This document shows positions 16,333 to 27,360 of a DNA stretch of 64,000 nucleotides, piece by piece; positions within the stretch are counted from its first letter, which is position 1, and every line of letters begins with the position of its first letter. This stretch comes from an uncultured Myxococcales bacterium. Its GTDB lineage: Bacteria; Myxococcota_A; UBA9042. Under the pieces are notes generated by a model. It saw only the letters and a program-made list of their open reading frames with translations, made no database searches and was not told where the DNA came from. The stretch is from positions 1 to 64,000 of the forward strand of contig CAISBR010000095.1 of the NCBI GenBank assembly GCA_903883645.1. Direction: 5' to 3'. The position numbers and the translations under genes are program-made.

Positions 16333-17178
16333 GTGCCGGTCTCGCTCGTCGCCTTGGTGCTGTTTTCGGCGGTACTCCACGCGCTGTGGAATGCCGCGGT
16401 CAAGTCGCGCCCCGATGCAGGTGCCGCCGGTTTCTGGCTCGTACTCGGCGCCGCTATCATCAGTGCTGTGCTAGCAATAGCCAGTAGTCAAGCGTACATA
16501 CCGCCTATGGCCTGGCCGTGGGTAGCGACTGCGGGCTTGGTCGAGGGGCTGTACTTCTCGTCGCTGCTGGTCGCGCTGGCCCACCTGCCGCTGCAGCAGG
16601 CCTATGGTGTCAGTCGCGGTCTGGGGGTGCTGCTGGCGTGGCCGCTCGCCATGGTGTGGCAGCTAGAACAGGCGTCGCCCTTGGCCTTGGTCGGGGCGGG
16701 GCTGCTGAGCTTGGGTCTTTTGTCGACCGCGTGGCAGCAGGTTGGCGCGCCGCAGGGCCACTTGAGTGGGCGGGGCTGGGCTGCCACGCTGGTGTGTGGG
16801 CTGAGCATAGCCTTGTATCCCCTTGTGTATAAACAAGCTTTGTCGGTCGGTGCCCCGCCCTATGCGCTATTTGCCACTTCGTTGGCTTTGTCGCTGCCCA
16901 TCCAAGCTGCCTGGCTGGGGCGCACGCGCTGGCGCCGACTGCAGAGCGAAATTGCGATTCGCCCCATGGTGTTGCTAGCCTGTGCCGGTCTGTGCGCTGC
17001 GTCGTTCCTGGCTTTGCTAGGGGCTCTGCAGACTGGGGGCGCCGCTCACCTTTCTGCCCTGCGCAACACAAGTGTGATCTTGGCGGCCGCTTTGGCCTCG
17101 CGCCAGCACCGCTTGCCGCCGGCCGAGTGGTGGCGTGCCGCTGCGGTGACAGTGGGCGCAGTGCTGGTGGCGCTGTAG
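16333..17178 (+). CDS. EamA/DMT-type membrane transporter
   Basis: 281 aa, almost entirely hydrophobic with about ten membrane helices in two similar halves, as in drug/metabolite transporters of the EamA type. The N-terminal LVALVLFSAVLHALWNAAVK and the C-terminal block around LRNTSVILAAALASR fit that family. The GTG at 16333 (AGGG upstream) is preferred because the longer frame overlaps the divergent secreted-protein gene. The transported compound is unknown. Confidence 0.75.
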   Translation: MPVSLVALVLFSAVLHALWNAAVKSRPDAGAAGFWLVLGAAIISAVLAIASSQAYIPPMAWPWVATAGLVEGLYFSSLLVALAHLPLQQAYGVSRGLGVLLAWPLAMVWQLEQASPLALVGAGLLSLGLLSTAWQQVGAPQGHLSGRGWAATLVCGLSIALYPLVYKQALSVGAPPYALFATSLALSLPIQAAWLGRTRWRRLQSEIAIRPMVLLACAGLCAASFLALLGALQTGGAAHLSALRNTSVILAAALASRQHRLPPAEWWRAAAVTVGAVLVAL

Positions 17179-17205
17179 CCAAAAAAACCGAGCGAGGTCA
17201 ACTGG

Positions 17206-17994
17206 ATGCAAGCGCCGCTTACCGCCCTGCGCGGACTGTTCAATATCGCCGGTGGTCTGCCTTACCACGCCTTGGCCTACCGCTATCGGCAGCGCCTCTG
17301 GTCCGACTATGCCAGCCAAGTCGAGCGCGCACTGCTCGATTGGGCGCCGCAGGGGCCCGAGCTCGTGATTGTTGGACCGAGCGCCGGTTGGCTGCTGCCG
17401 CACAGCCTGCTCCAGCGGTTCGAGCGGGTCGTGGCGATCGAGCCCGATCCGCTGGCGCGCTGGCTGTTACGTCAACGTTTCAGCAACATCCAGTGGGACT
17501 TTGATGTCCACGATTACTTTAGCCCCTACGGCCCCGAGCCGTGGCGCGCAGGCCTGCAGCGGCTTGCCGAGCGGTACCCCGACCAGCCCATTTACTTTGC
17601 CGAATTTCTTGGTCAATTTATTGGTCTCTACCCCGATGCCATTGCGCGCGAAACCGCCGGCGAGGTGGTCGAAACGCCAGCGTATGCCGCCTGGAAGCGC
17701 GAATTCCGCGACACCTTTGGCCATCGGCAAGTATTCAGCAGCCACGATCGCCTAGTGGCGCGGCAGCCTCCCCTCTGCGGTGCCCTAAAGCTGGCAAACG
17801 AGTTGTGCGCCGACGAGCTGGCTGCACAGCTTTGGCCTCCCCAGGTAGAGGTGCTAAATCCATTGACTGACAGTCTTTTTTATAGTGGCACCCGTCGGAT
17901 TGCGGTGTGGCAGCGCCAGCCCGGTTTCTGGCACGCTATGGAACTGGTACACTCGCCGGTGCAGTCCGTTGACGACGTCGCCTTCCGGGCGTAG
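17206..17994 (+). CDS. SAM-dependent methyltransferase-like protein
   Basis: 262 aa. A Rossmann-type first strand and loop, LVIVGPSAGWLLP (about residues 53-65), followed by VVAIEPDPLARWLLR with an acidic residue at the end of strand two, looks like a SAM-binding fold. The loop is not the usual GxGxG, so a catalytically altered member is possible. It is 27 bases behind the transporter gene and 36 bases ahead of the cyclase gene. No substrate can be proposed. Confidence 0.5.
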   Translation: MQAPLTALRGLFNIAGGLPYHALAYRYRQRLWSDYASQVERALLDWAPQGPELVIVGPSAGWLLPHSLLQRFERVVAIEPDPLARWLLRQRFSNIQWDFDVHDYFSPYGPEPWRAGLQRLAERYPDQPIYFAEFLGQFIGLYPDAIARETAGEVVETPAYAAWKREFRDTFGHRQVFSSHDRLVARQPPLCGALKLANELCADELAAQLWPPQVEVLNPLTDSLFYSGTRRIAVWQRQPGFWHAMELVHSPVQSVDDVAFRA

Positions 17995-18030
17995 AACCGC
18001 AGTGTCCGTGCCGCAATAGGGGATGCCCAA

Positions 18031-19106
18031 GTGGATCAAAGTTCAGACGACGCAGGTCGACGACAGACATTGTTGCTGGTCGATGACGCTCCGGAAAATC
18101 TGAGTGTTTTGAGTGCTTTGTTGTCTGGGCAGTACCGCATTAAGGCTGCCAATTCCGGTGGGAATGCCCTCCGAATCTGCTCTGGCCCCGAGCTGCCCGA
18201 CCTCATCCTGCTCGACCTGATGATGCCCGAAATGGACGGCTTTGAAGTGTGCCGTCGCCTCAAAGCGGATGTGCGAACCCATGATATTCCAGTAATTTTC
18301 GTCACCGCAGCCAACGACTCCATCGACGAGGCGCGCGGCCTAGCGGTGGGGGCGGTCGACTACATCACCAAGCCGTTTAGCCCGCCGGTGGTGCTCGAGC
18401 GCGTGCGGGTGCACCTCGAGCTCAAGCGCACGCGCGATCGGCTCAATCGCCTCGGTCGCCACTTTTCTTCCTATCTTTCTGCCGAGGTCGCGACCGGGAT
18501 TCGCCGCGGTGTCATCAGCCAAGGCGTCATCAACCAGCGCAAGCCGCTCACTGTCTTCTTCTCCGATATTGTCGAATTCACCAAACAGACAGCGGCCTTG
18601 CCACCCGAACGCATGGCGCGAATGCTCAACGGTTACTTCGACGCCATGGCCGACATCGTCTGCGCACACCACGGCACACTCGATAAATATATCGGTGATG
18701 CTTGTATGGTGTTCTTCGGCGACCCTACGAGCCGCGGCACGGCCGAAGATGCGCGTGCCTGCGTGCACATGGCGCTCGAGATGCAGGTCAAGATCGACGA
18801 ATTGCAGACATTTTGGGCCGAGCAGGGCAGTGGCTCGCCTTTGGCCGTGCGCATGGGTATTGCCACCGGCCTGTGTGCGGTTGGCAACTTTGGCAGCACC
18901 CACCAACTTGCCTACACGGTGATGGGCACGGCCGTGAACTTGGCCTCGCGTCTGCAGTCCCACGCAACTCCGGGCCATGTGCTGATTTCGCAAGAGACCT
19001 ACGACTTGGTGGCGGGCGACTTTGTGTGCGTGCCGCTGCCCGAATTGCATGTCAAGGGGCTCGCCGATCCGATCGCGGCGTATGCTGTCGATGGTGTAGT
19101 TTCGCC

Positions 19107-19110
<4 letters not shown>
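18031..19110 (+). CDS. response regulator with class III adenylate cyclase domain
   Basis: 359 aa. An N-terminal receiver (12-128) carries the acidic pair VDDA at 18-19, the phosphoacceptor Asp62 in LILLDLMMPEMDG and the switch Lys in YITKPF. After a short helical linker the class III nucleotide cyclase domain (about 172-355) has both metal Asp residues, Asp179 in FFSDIVEFT and Asp223 in KYIGD, plus TVMGTAVNLASRL with the transition-state Asn and Arg. Lys219 supports ATP over GTP. The GTG start has GGGGA upstream. Its stop overlaps the start of the hybrid kinase, so the kinase is the likely input. Confidence 0.9.
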
Positions 19111-21491
<2,381 letters not shown>

Positions 21492-21616
21492 CGGGCCATT
21501 GCGCACGCGCGCCCGCGAAGTTTTTGACGAACGCCGCCTTGCAACGTAGCTTGACGCTTGCTCTGCCGCCCGTCGCCCAACGCCCGGGCGCGCCGCAGCA
21601 CGAGCAGGGGACGCCG

Positions 21617-22441
21617 TTGAACCCGTTTGCCGCCAACCCGCAGCGCGATTACAAGCACCATTCGCCGCGTTGCGAGTTCAAATACCAGATTACCGCCGAG
21701 CAAATGCCGGCGATTAAGGCTGCTATTTCGCCCTATTGCAACGTCGATCCGTTCGTGGGCAATGCCGGCGGTCGCTACACCATTACTAGTTTGTACCTCG
21801 ACACGGTGGACCGTCGCTTCTACTGGGCGACCGAGAACCAAGTGCACGCGCGCATGAAGTTGCGTGTTCGCACCTATGGTATGGCCAGCGAGGGGCCAGT
21901 CTTTCTTGAAATCAAACGTCGTTTTGGTGATGCCCAGAGCAAAAGCCGCGTGCAAGTGCCGCGCGACGAGTGGCAGGCGGCCGTCATACCGGGCGGCGAC
22001 GAGCAGTTTCAGAACTGGAAGCTCGACAGCAGGAAAATGGAGATTGTTAAAGACTTTTCGGCCATCGCGGGCGGTTACGCGCTCGAGCCCGTGTGCTGTG
22101 TGCGCTATGATCGCGACCCGTGCGTAGGCCGCCTAAATCCAGATGTTCGCATCACTTTTGACCAGCGCATCCGCACCTGCCACTCGCACGACTGGGCGCT
22201 GCACCCGCACGAGGTCGACTACCTGCCCGTCGACTATCCGTACAATTTTGGCGCGCCGGAGCCGCGGCTCGTGCTCGAGATCAAATTCGACATGCACTTG
22301 CCGATTTGGTTGATCGATCTGGTGCGGCAGTTCGACTTAAAGCGCGAGTCGTTTGCTAAATATGTAAGCTGTGTCAATCGGTTGCAAGATGATCACCTGC
22401 GCTATCGCACGGACCTGCGCGGTCCGCAGTGGGAGGCCTGA
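21617..22441 (+). CDS. VTC-domain polyphosphate polymerase
   Basis: About 274 aa, nearly all a VTC triphosphate-tunnel domain. Basic and acidic tunnel motifs are in order: CEFKYQI, YTITSLYLDT, MKLRVRTYG, FLEIKRR, RITFDQRIRT, VLEIKFD and FDLKRESFAKYV. In yeast the same fold makes polyphosphate from ATP; bacterial copies beside DUF4956 genes are annotated as polyphosphate polymerase domain proteins. The TTG at 21617 (GGGG upstream) is the best start; the frame is open further back but without similarity. It overlaps the next gene by one base (TGATG). Confidence 0.85.
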   Translation: MNPFAANPQRDYKHHSPRCEFKYQITAEQMPAIKAAISPYCNVDPFVGNAGGRYTITSLYLDTVDRRFYWATENQVHARMKLRVRTYGMASEGPVFLEIKRRFGDAQSKSRVQVPRDEWQAAVIPGGDEQFQNWKLDSRKMEIVKDFSAIAGGYALEPVCCVRYDRDPCVGRLNPDVRITFDQRIRTCHSHDWALHPHEVDYLPVDYPYNFGAPEPRLVLEIKFDMHLPIWLIDLVRQFDLKRESFAKYVSCVNRLQDDHLRYRTDLRGPQWEA

Positions 22442-23127
22442 TGGAAGACCTGCTGCGGATTGCTCTAGCACCCGATCCAGCTCTGCCTTGGCAGACAGTA
22501 ACATTCTGTCTTCTTATGGCTTTTGTGTTGTCGACCGTCTTGGCGCAGGTCTATATCTGGACCCACCGCGGCCTGTCGTACTCGCGATCGTACATCCAGA
22601 CGCTGATTCTGGGCGCCGTCGTCTCGGCCACACTGATGACCGCGGTGGGCAATAACCTGGCGCGCGGCGTCGGCATTTTGGGCACGCTGGCCCTGATTCG
22701 CTTTCGCTCGACCGTTAAAGACCCGCGCGACATGGTCTTCATCTTCGCGGCCCTGTCGACCGGCATATCCATGGGTGTGCGTTCCTTTGGCGCAGGCGTG
22801 ACCGGTACACTGGTTTTCGCCATTGTGGCCATGGCCTTGCATTGGTCAGAGTACGGCGCCCGCGTTCGCTACGACGGCTTGCTGCGGTTTGCGATCGCCT
22901 CGGACCCCGAAAATGATAATCGACTCAAGGCCTTGCTCGACCGCCACTGCCAGCGTTTTGTGCTGGTGTCGCTGCGCGAGGTCGAACAGGGTCACCGCGC
23001 CGAACACAACTACCATGTCAAACTTCGCGACCCGCAACAGCAATCGCTGTTTGTGCAAGAGGTGATGGCGGTGCCGGGCGTGCGCGGCGTGTCGTTCTAT
23101 CTCAACGACGCCACCGAGGAGGTCTAG
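22441..23127 (+). CDS. DUF4956 membrane protein
   Basis: 228 aa. Four hydrophobic segments lie in residues 15-140, with the family block GILGTLALIRFRSTVKDPRD. A soluble C-terminal half follows. GGGAGG precedes the ATG, which overlaps the stop of the VTC gene. DUF4956 proteins are repeatedly found beside VTC-domain genes and may form the membrane part of a polyphosphate synthesis or export unit; that is inference from neighbourhood, since no biochemical role is established for the family as far as I know. Confidence 0.85.
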   Translation: MEDLLRIALAPDPALPWQTVTFCLLMAFVLSTVLAQVYIWTHRGLSYSRSYIQTLILGAVVSATLMTAVGNNLARGVGILGTLALIRFRSTVKDPRDMVFIFAALSTGISMGVRSFGAGVTGTLVFAIVAMALHWSEYGARVRYDGLLRFAIASDPENDNRLKALLDRHCQRFVLVSLREVEQGHRAEHNYHVKLRDPQQQSLFVQEVMAVPGVRGVSFYLNDATEEV

Positions 23128-23133
23128 CCCACC

Positions 23134-25425
23134 GTGTCCGAGCCGATTCCCCAGCAATTCGAAGCCGTTTCGCCGCCTTATCAGGCGCCTACGGGGCGTG
23201 TTCGTCCGCGGCTGCGCTTGCCAACGAGCTGGCTGCTGTGGGTCGTGTTCATAGCGTCGCTGCTGCTGGCGGGCAAGATTTACTTCGAATCTCCAGACTT
23301 TTCGAGTATTCCGGGCATGGGCGAGGTGCTCGAGAGCCACGCTGCGGCGACCGAAGTGGCGCGGGTGCTCGAGGTGCGGGTGTCGGTGGGGCAGCGCGTG
23401 CGCATCGGCCAGACCATGGTGGTGTTCGATACGGCGCCGATCGACCTAGAAATTACCCAAGCCCATGACCAGCTCACCAAATCAAAGGCGCAGCTCGCGG
23501 CCACGACCCTAGCGCTGCGGCGGCAGCGGCTCAGCCAAGAACGCGCATTCGAAAAGTCGATTGATGTCGTGGATATGGGGCGCATTTCGGCAGCGGTCGA
23601 GGCTGAGGTCGATCGCGCCGAGGCGGCCAGCCTGCGTCTGCGGATCCACTGGTGGGATGGGTTGGTCGCCCAAAAACTGGTGACGGAGCAGGTGCTTATC
23701 GACCTGCGCGCCCAGCTTGCCGGCATCGAGAGCCGCATCAAGGCCCGCGAGTTGGCGATTGGCGCGTGGCAAGAGCGGCTGTCGCGGGTCGAAAAGCGTT
23801 GGAAGGATTGGCAACTTGCGATTCCATCGGCCGACGACGACCCCGAGCAGCGCGACTTGGCGCCCCTAAAGGCCGACGTCGAAGTAGCCGAAGCGGGGCT
23901 GGCGCGGGTCGAGGCGCGGCGTCAGCACATGGTGGTGCGCTCGGCGGTCGATGGGGTGGTGTCGCGGGTGTTGATGCAGCCAGGCGACGTGGCCACGCCG
24001 GGGCAAACTGTAGTAGTTCTGAGGCCTCCTGAGGTGCGCCGCGTGATTGCCTACGCCCTCGATACCGTGGCACGGCGGCTGCGGGTGGGCGCCTCGGTCG
24101 AAGTGCAGCGGCGCGATGGCATCGGGCGCATGCTTAAGGCCCATATCGAAGGGTTTGGCGGTGTTGCCGCGATTCCGTTGCAGCTGCAGTCGGTGCCCGT
24201 GCGTGCCCCACTCGCGGCCGAAGAGATCGTTGTGGTGCTCGAAGAGGGGTCGCTGCTGCCGGGCGAGCCGGTAGATGTGGCGTTCTTGCATGGTGTTTTG
24301 GGCTATCCAGTCGACCGCCCGTCCGAGGCGGCGCCGCTGCCAGCCATTGAGCTGCCGCACCCGGCGACCCAAGCGACCGCCTTGCCGGTGCCCGCGACCC
24401 CTACCACGCCGCCGCCGGGGCCGAGCGTAGCGTTGCCGCCCGTTCCCACGCCCAGCGAGCGTGCCGCCGAATTGCTCGAAATTCCTGACCAGTTGCGCGC
24501 TATTTCGCGCCTTGAGCCGTCGGGCCTGCTGTGGCTGCCTGAGCGGCAGAAGTACCTGGTGGTCAGCGACGATACGGGCCTGCCCGAGCAAAACGACCAC
24601 GCGCCCTGGGTGTTCGAAGTGGATGCGGGCGGTCACTTTGCGCCCAAGCCGCTCATCCTAGAAAATGGGCCTGAGATCAGCGATCTAGAATCCGTGACCC
24701 GCGCTGCCGACGGTACGCTGTGGCTGCTTACGTCGCAGTCGGTCAGCCGCAAGGGCAAGCGCACCGATGCCCGTTGCGAGCTGCTGCGTGCCCACATCAA
24801 AGATGGTCGCGTGATCGTCGACGGCCATGCCCTGCTCGGCGCGGCGATGGGCCGTCTGCACGACCCGGCGTGGCTCGACAGCTTGGGTCTTGCTGCTCAC
24901 GATCCCCTGTATCGTCAAGGGGCTGCGGGCTTTGACCGCACGCTCGATGTCGAGGGCATGGCGGTCGACGGCGACGGTCTGCTCCTGGCGCTGAAGCGAC
25001 CGCTCGATGCGCAAGGGCGGGCGATCCTTTGGCGTTTGGCCCATCCCGAGCGGTTGATCGCCACCGGCCACTTGCTCAAGACCGATCTGACCGTGTGGGC
25101 GCGCGTGCCGCTGCAGGCGGGGCCGCCGTCGGCTGGTATGGCTGCCGGCATTGCCGACATTTTGTTCTTGCCAGACGGGCGGTTGGCGCTACTGGCCACG
25201 GCGCTCGGCGATGCCGACGAGGGCCATGGCGACGTGGGGCTGCACAGCGCGCTCTACGTGGCGGGGCGGCCGGGTACCAACGGGCTGCTGCAGCCGCAAT
25301 TGCTTAGGCGGATCGCGGGGTACCATGCTGAGGGTATGGCGCTCGAGCCCGATGGCAAGGGCCTGCGGCTCATCTTTGACGAGAACACCGACCTGCCGCA
25401 CTGGCTGCACGTGCCGCTGCCCTAG
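23134..25425 (+). CDS. HlyD-type adaptor fused to DUF3616-like domain
   Basis: 763 aa. Residues 1-60 form a cytoplasmic tail plus one membrane helix; about 65-395 is a HlyD/RND-type periplasmic adaptor with two lipoyl halves (VRVSVGQRVRIGQTMVVFD and GVVSRVLMQPGDVATPGQ) around a coiled-coil hairpin. After a Pro-rich linker (about 410-445) a beta-propeller-like domain starts at LEPSGLLWLPERQKYLVVSD and continues with ISDLESVT and LDVEGMAVDGDGLLLALK, the pattern of DUF3616 or esterase-like phytase domains. The GTG start lies 6 bases behind the DUF4956 gene. The fusion is unusual. Confidence 0.8.
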   Translation: MSEPIPQQFEAVSPPYQAPTGRVRPRLRLPTSWLLWVVFIASLLLAGKIYFESPDFSSIPGMGEVLESHAAATEVARVLEVRVSVGQRVRIGQTMVVFDTAPIDLEITQAHDQLTKSKAQLAATTLALRRQRLSQERAFEKSIDVVDMGRISAAVEAEVDRAEAASLRLRIHWWDGLVAQKLVTEQVLIDLRAQLAGIESRIKARELAIGAWQERLSRVEKRWKDWQLAIPSADDDPEQRDLAPLKADVEVAEAGLARVEARRQHMVVRSAVDGVVSRVLMQPGDVATPGQTVVVLRPPEVRRVIAYALDTVARRLRVGASVEVQRRDGIGRMLKAHIEGFGGVAAIPLQLQSVPVRAPLAAEEIVVVLEEGSLLPGEPVDVAFLHGVLGYPVDRPSEAAPLPAIELPHPATQATALPVPATPTTPPPGPSVALPPVPTPSERAAELLEIPDQLRAISRLEPSGLLWLPERQKYLVVSDDTGLPEQNDHAPWVFEVDAGGHFAPKPLILENGPEISDLESVTRAADGTLWLLTSQSVSRKGKRTDARCELLRAHIKDGRVIVDGHALLGAAMGRLHDPAWLDSLGLAAHDPLYRQGAAGFDRTLDVEGMAVDGDGLLLALKRPLDAQGRAILWRLAHPERLIATGHLLKTDLTVWARVPLQAGPPSAGMAAGIADILFLPDGRLALLATALGDADEGHGDVGLHSALYVAGRPGTNGLLQPQLLRRIAGYHAEGMALEPDGKGLRLIFDENTDLPHWLHVPLP

Positions 25426-25448
25426 TACCCCATGAATCACACTGTATT

Positions 25449-26165
25449 TTAAGGCTGATTGGCCGCGCCGGGCGTGGGGCTAGCCAGCTGGAATGGCCCC
25501 GAGCCGTTGGGTACGCGGCCCCAGCTCTGGGTGATGGCGGCGAGCACGCCGGCTGGCAGGGGCGCGCTGTCGAGGATCGACTTGCCCGAAATCAAGAAGA
25601 TGGTGTCGCCCGCGGCCGCGCTGACCTTAAACGCCGCTTGGTAGCAGCTGGTTGGGCCGGTAGCCAGGCACTTGGTCTGCACGCCTTCGCCCGGGGTCTT
25701 CTTGCCGCCGACGATGAGCAGATAGTCGCTGGGCGCCAGCTTGGTGCCACTGGGGAAGGTGACGGCCTCGGCCAAGCGTGCGCAGCCCGTGTCGTCGCGG
25801 TCGGCCACGATCATGCCCGAAAGGTCCATGGTCGTCGTGCCGTTGTTGCGCAGCTCGACCCAGTCGTCGCCCTTGCCCTCGATTTCGTTGATGACGAGGC
25901 TGCTCGCCGTGGCCGCAGGGGTGAAGGCGCAGCCGCTGACCTCGCTCGCCGTGTCGCCGCTGCTGTCTACCGGGCTTGTGTCGCCGGCCGTATCGCTGCC
26001 TGCGTCGCTGCCAGAGGTGTCGGCAATGGTCGTGTCTGAAGAGGCTGTATCGCTTAAGGTATCTGTCGCGGCGCTGCTGCTGCTCGAGCTCGAGCAACTG
26101 GCCAAGCCGGCGCAGAGTAGGCTGGCAGAGACCAGGGCGGTGATTAGGGAGTCGAAGCGCAGCAT
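25449..26165 (-). CDS. lipoprotein with lamin-tail (LTD) domain
   Basis: 238 aa. The lipoprotein signal ends at LASC and is followed by a Ser/Thr/Asp-rich linker of about 60 residues, then an LTD-type beta sandwich: SLVINEIEGKGDDWVELRNN and LSGMIVADRD are characteristic. Such domains occur on secreted or surface proteins of Myxococcota-like bacteria and may bind DNA or other surface ligands, which is uncertain. A start 15 codons upstream (26210, AAAGG before it) is also possible. It converges with the HlyD-fusion gene, 23 bases apart. Confidence 0.75.
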   Translation of the reverse strand: MLRFDSLITALVSASLLCAGLASCSSSSSSSAATDTLSDTASSDTTIADTSGSDAGSDTAGDTSPVDSSGDTASEVSGCAFTPAATASSLVINEIEGKGDDWVELRNNGTTTMDLSGMIVADRDDTGCARLAEAVTFPSGTKLAPSDYLLIVGGKKTPGEGVQTKCLATGPTSCYQAAFKVSAAAGDTIFLISGKSILDSAPLPAGVLAAITQSWGRVPNGSGPFQLASPTPGAANQP

Positions 26166-26337
26166 TAGGCACCATGGCCACGGGAACGAGTTGCCCGCGT
26201 CCTTTCTCATTACCCTTTGTGTCGCACGAGTGCAACCTTTGCCGCGGCTTGGCGACCGCCAACCCCACCCCTTGCCGCTTCGCCGTTGCAGCCCGCCGCG
26301 CGCGGTGCCATTCTTGGGGCCCCATGCGAGGCCACAC

Positions 26338-27360
26338 ATGCTCGATATCCCGTCGATTGCTAAGGTTGAACTGCACCGCCACCTCGAAGGGTCGCTGCGC
26401 CTTGCCACCGTGCGCGAGATTGTCGACCAGCTGCAATTGCCCGAGGCGGCGCTGTCTCTTGCGCAACTGGCCGCGCGCGCCCAGGTGCTCGAACCCATGG
26501 AGTCGCTCGACGCGGTTCTGGGCGCTTTCGATGTATTTCAGCGCTGTTTTGCCTCACTCGAGCTGGTTGAGCGGCTGGCGTTCGAGGCGGTGCAAGACGC
26601 CGGGCGCGACCACGTGCGGCTGCTCGAGCTGCGGTTCTCGCCCGATTTCATGACGCGGACTGCGAACTTAGCTTGGGACGAAGCGATGGCGGCGCTGCTG
26701 CGCGGTGTGCGCCGGGCCGAGGCCGAGTGCGATGTCGCGGTGGGCCTGATCGCCATCGCCAGTCGCGGCTATGGGCTGCAATCCGCTCTGCAGACTGCGG
26801 ATTTTGCGGTGCGCTGGCGTCGCGAGCTGGTGGGTTTTGATCTTGCCGACAACGAAGTGCGTTACGCATCGGCCGAATTTGCCCCGGCGGTGGCGCGGGT
26901 GCGCGCGGTCGGTCTGCCGCTGACGGTGCACTCGGGCGAGTCGACCGGGCCAGAGCATGTGCTTGATACCTTAGATGCTTTGGCTCCGCAGCGCATCGGT
27001 CATGGTGTAGCGGTGGGGCGCGACGCGGACCTGGCTGAGCGGATGCGCCGCGAGCGGGTGACGATCGAGGCCTGCCCAACGTCGAATGTGCGCACCTGCG
27101 CGGTGCCGTCGTTTGCCGAACACCCGGCGCGGCGGCTGTTGCGGGCCGGGGTGCCGCTGGCGCTGTGCTCCGACGATCCCGGCTTGTTTGCGATCACGCT
27201 GTCGGACGAACTGGCGGTGGCGCGCAGGGAATTAGGCTTTACAGATAGCGACTTGGCGCGTGCCACCCTCAATGCCTTGGCGGCCTCCTTTTTGCCGGCG
27301 GCCCAGGTCAAAGCATTGCAAAAGCGTCACTTTGGCTGGGCAGAGGCCTTGGCGCGGTAG
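26338..27360 (+). CDS. add: adenosine deaminase
   Basis: 340 aa, usual for the family. Zinc ligands His13 and His15 in ELHRHLEGS, the catalytic region LTVHSGES with metal His and Glu, IGHGVAV, EACPTSNV and the second metal Asp in CSDDPGLF are all present. It deaminates adenosine or 2'-deoxyadenosine to inosine for purine salvage; close relatives also act on other aminopurines, so the substrate is not certain. Its last 53 bases overlap the 3' end of the cusA-like gene on the other strand. Confidence 0.92.
   Translation: MLDIPSIAKVELHRHLEGSLRLATVREIVDQLQLPEAALSLAQLAARAQVLEPMESLDAVLGAFDVFQRCFASLELVERLAFEAVQDAGRDHVRLLELRFSPDFMTRTANLAWDEAMAALLRGVRRAEAECDVAVGLIAIASRGYGLQSALQTADFAVRWRRELVGFDLADNEVRYASAEFAPAVARVRAVGLPLTVHSGESTGPEHVLDTLDALAPQRIGHGVAVGRDADLAERMRRERVTIEACPTSNVRTCAVPSFAEHPARRLLRAGVPLALCSDDPGLFAITLSDELAVARRELGFTDSDLARATLNALAASFLPAAQVKALQKRHFGWAEALAR

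Noticed and set aside
18702..19106. Long upstream extension of the hybrid kinase frame
   Set aside because: It overlaps the well-supported cyclase domain in another frame; the ATG at 19107 sits at the ATGA junction and starts at the membrane helix.
26205..26230. Possible fifth copy of the 21-bp palindrome
   Set aside because: Only ACCCTTTGTGTCG resembles one half; there is no matching arm and no Tad gene nearby.
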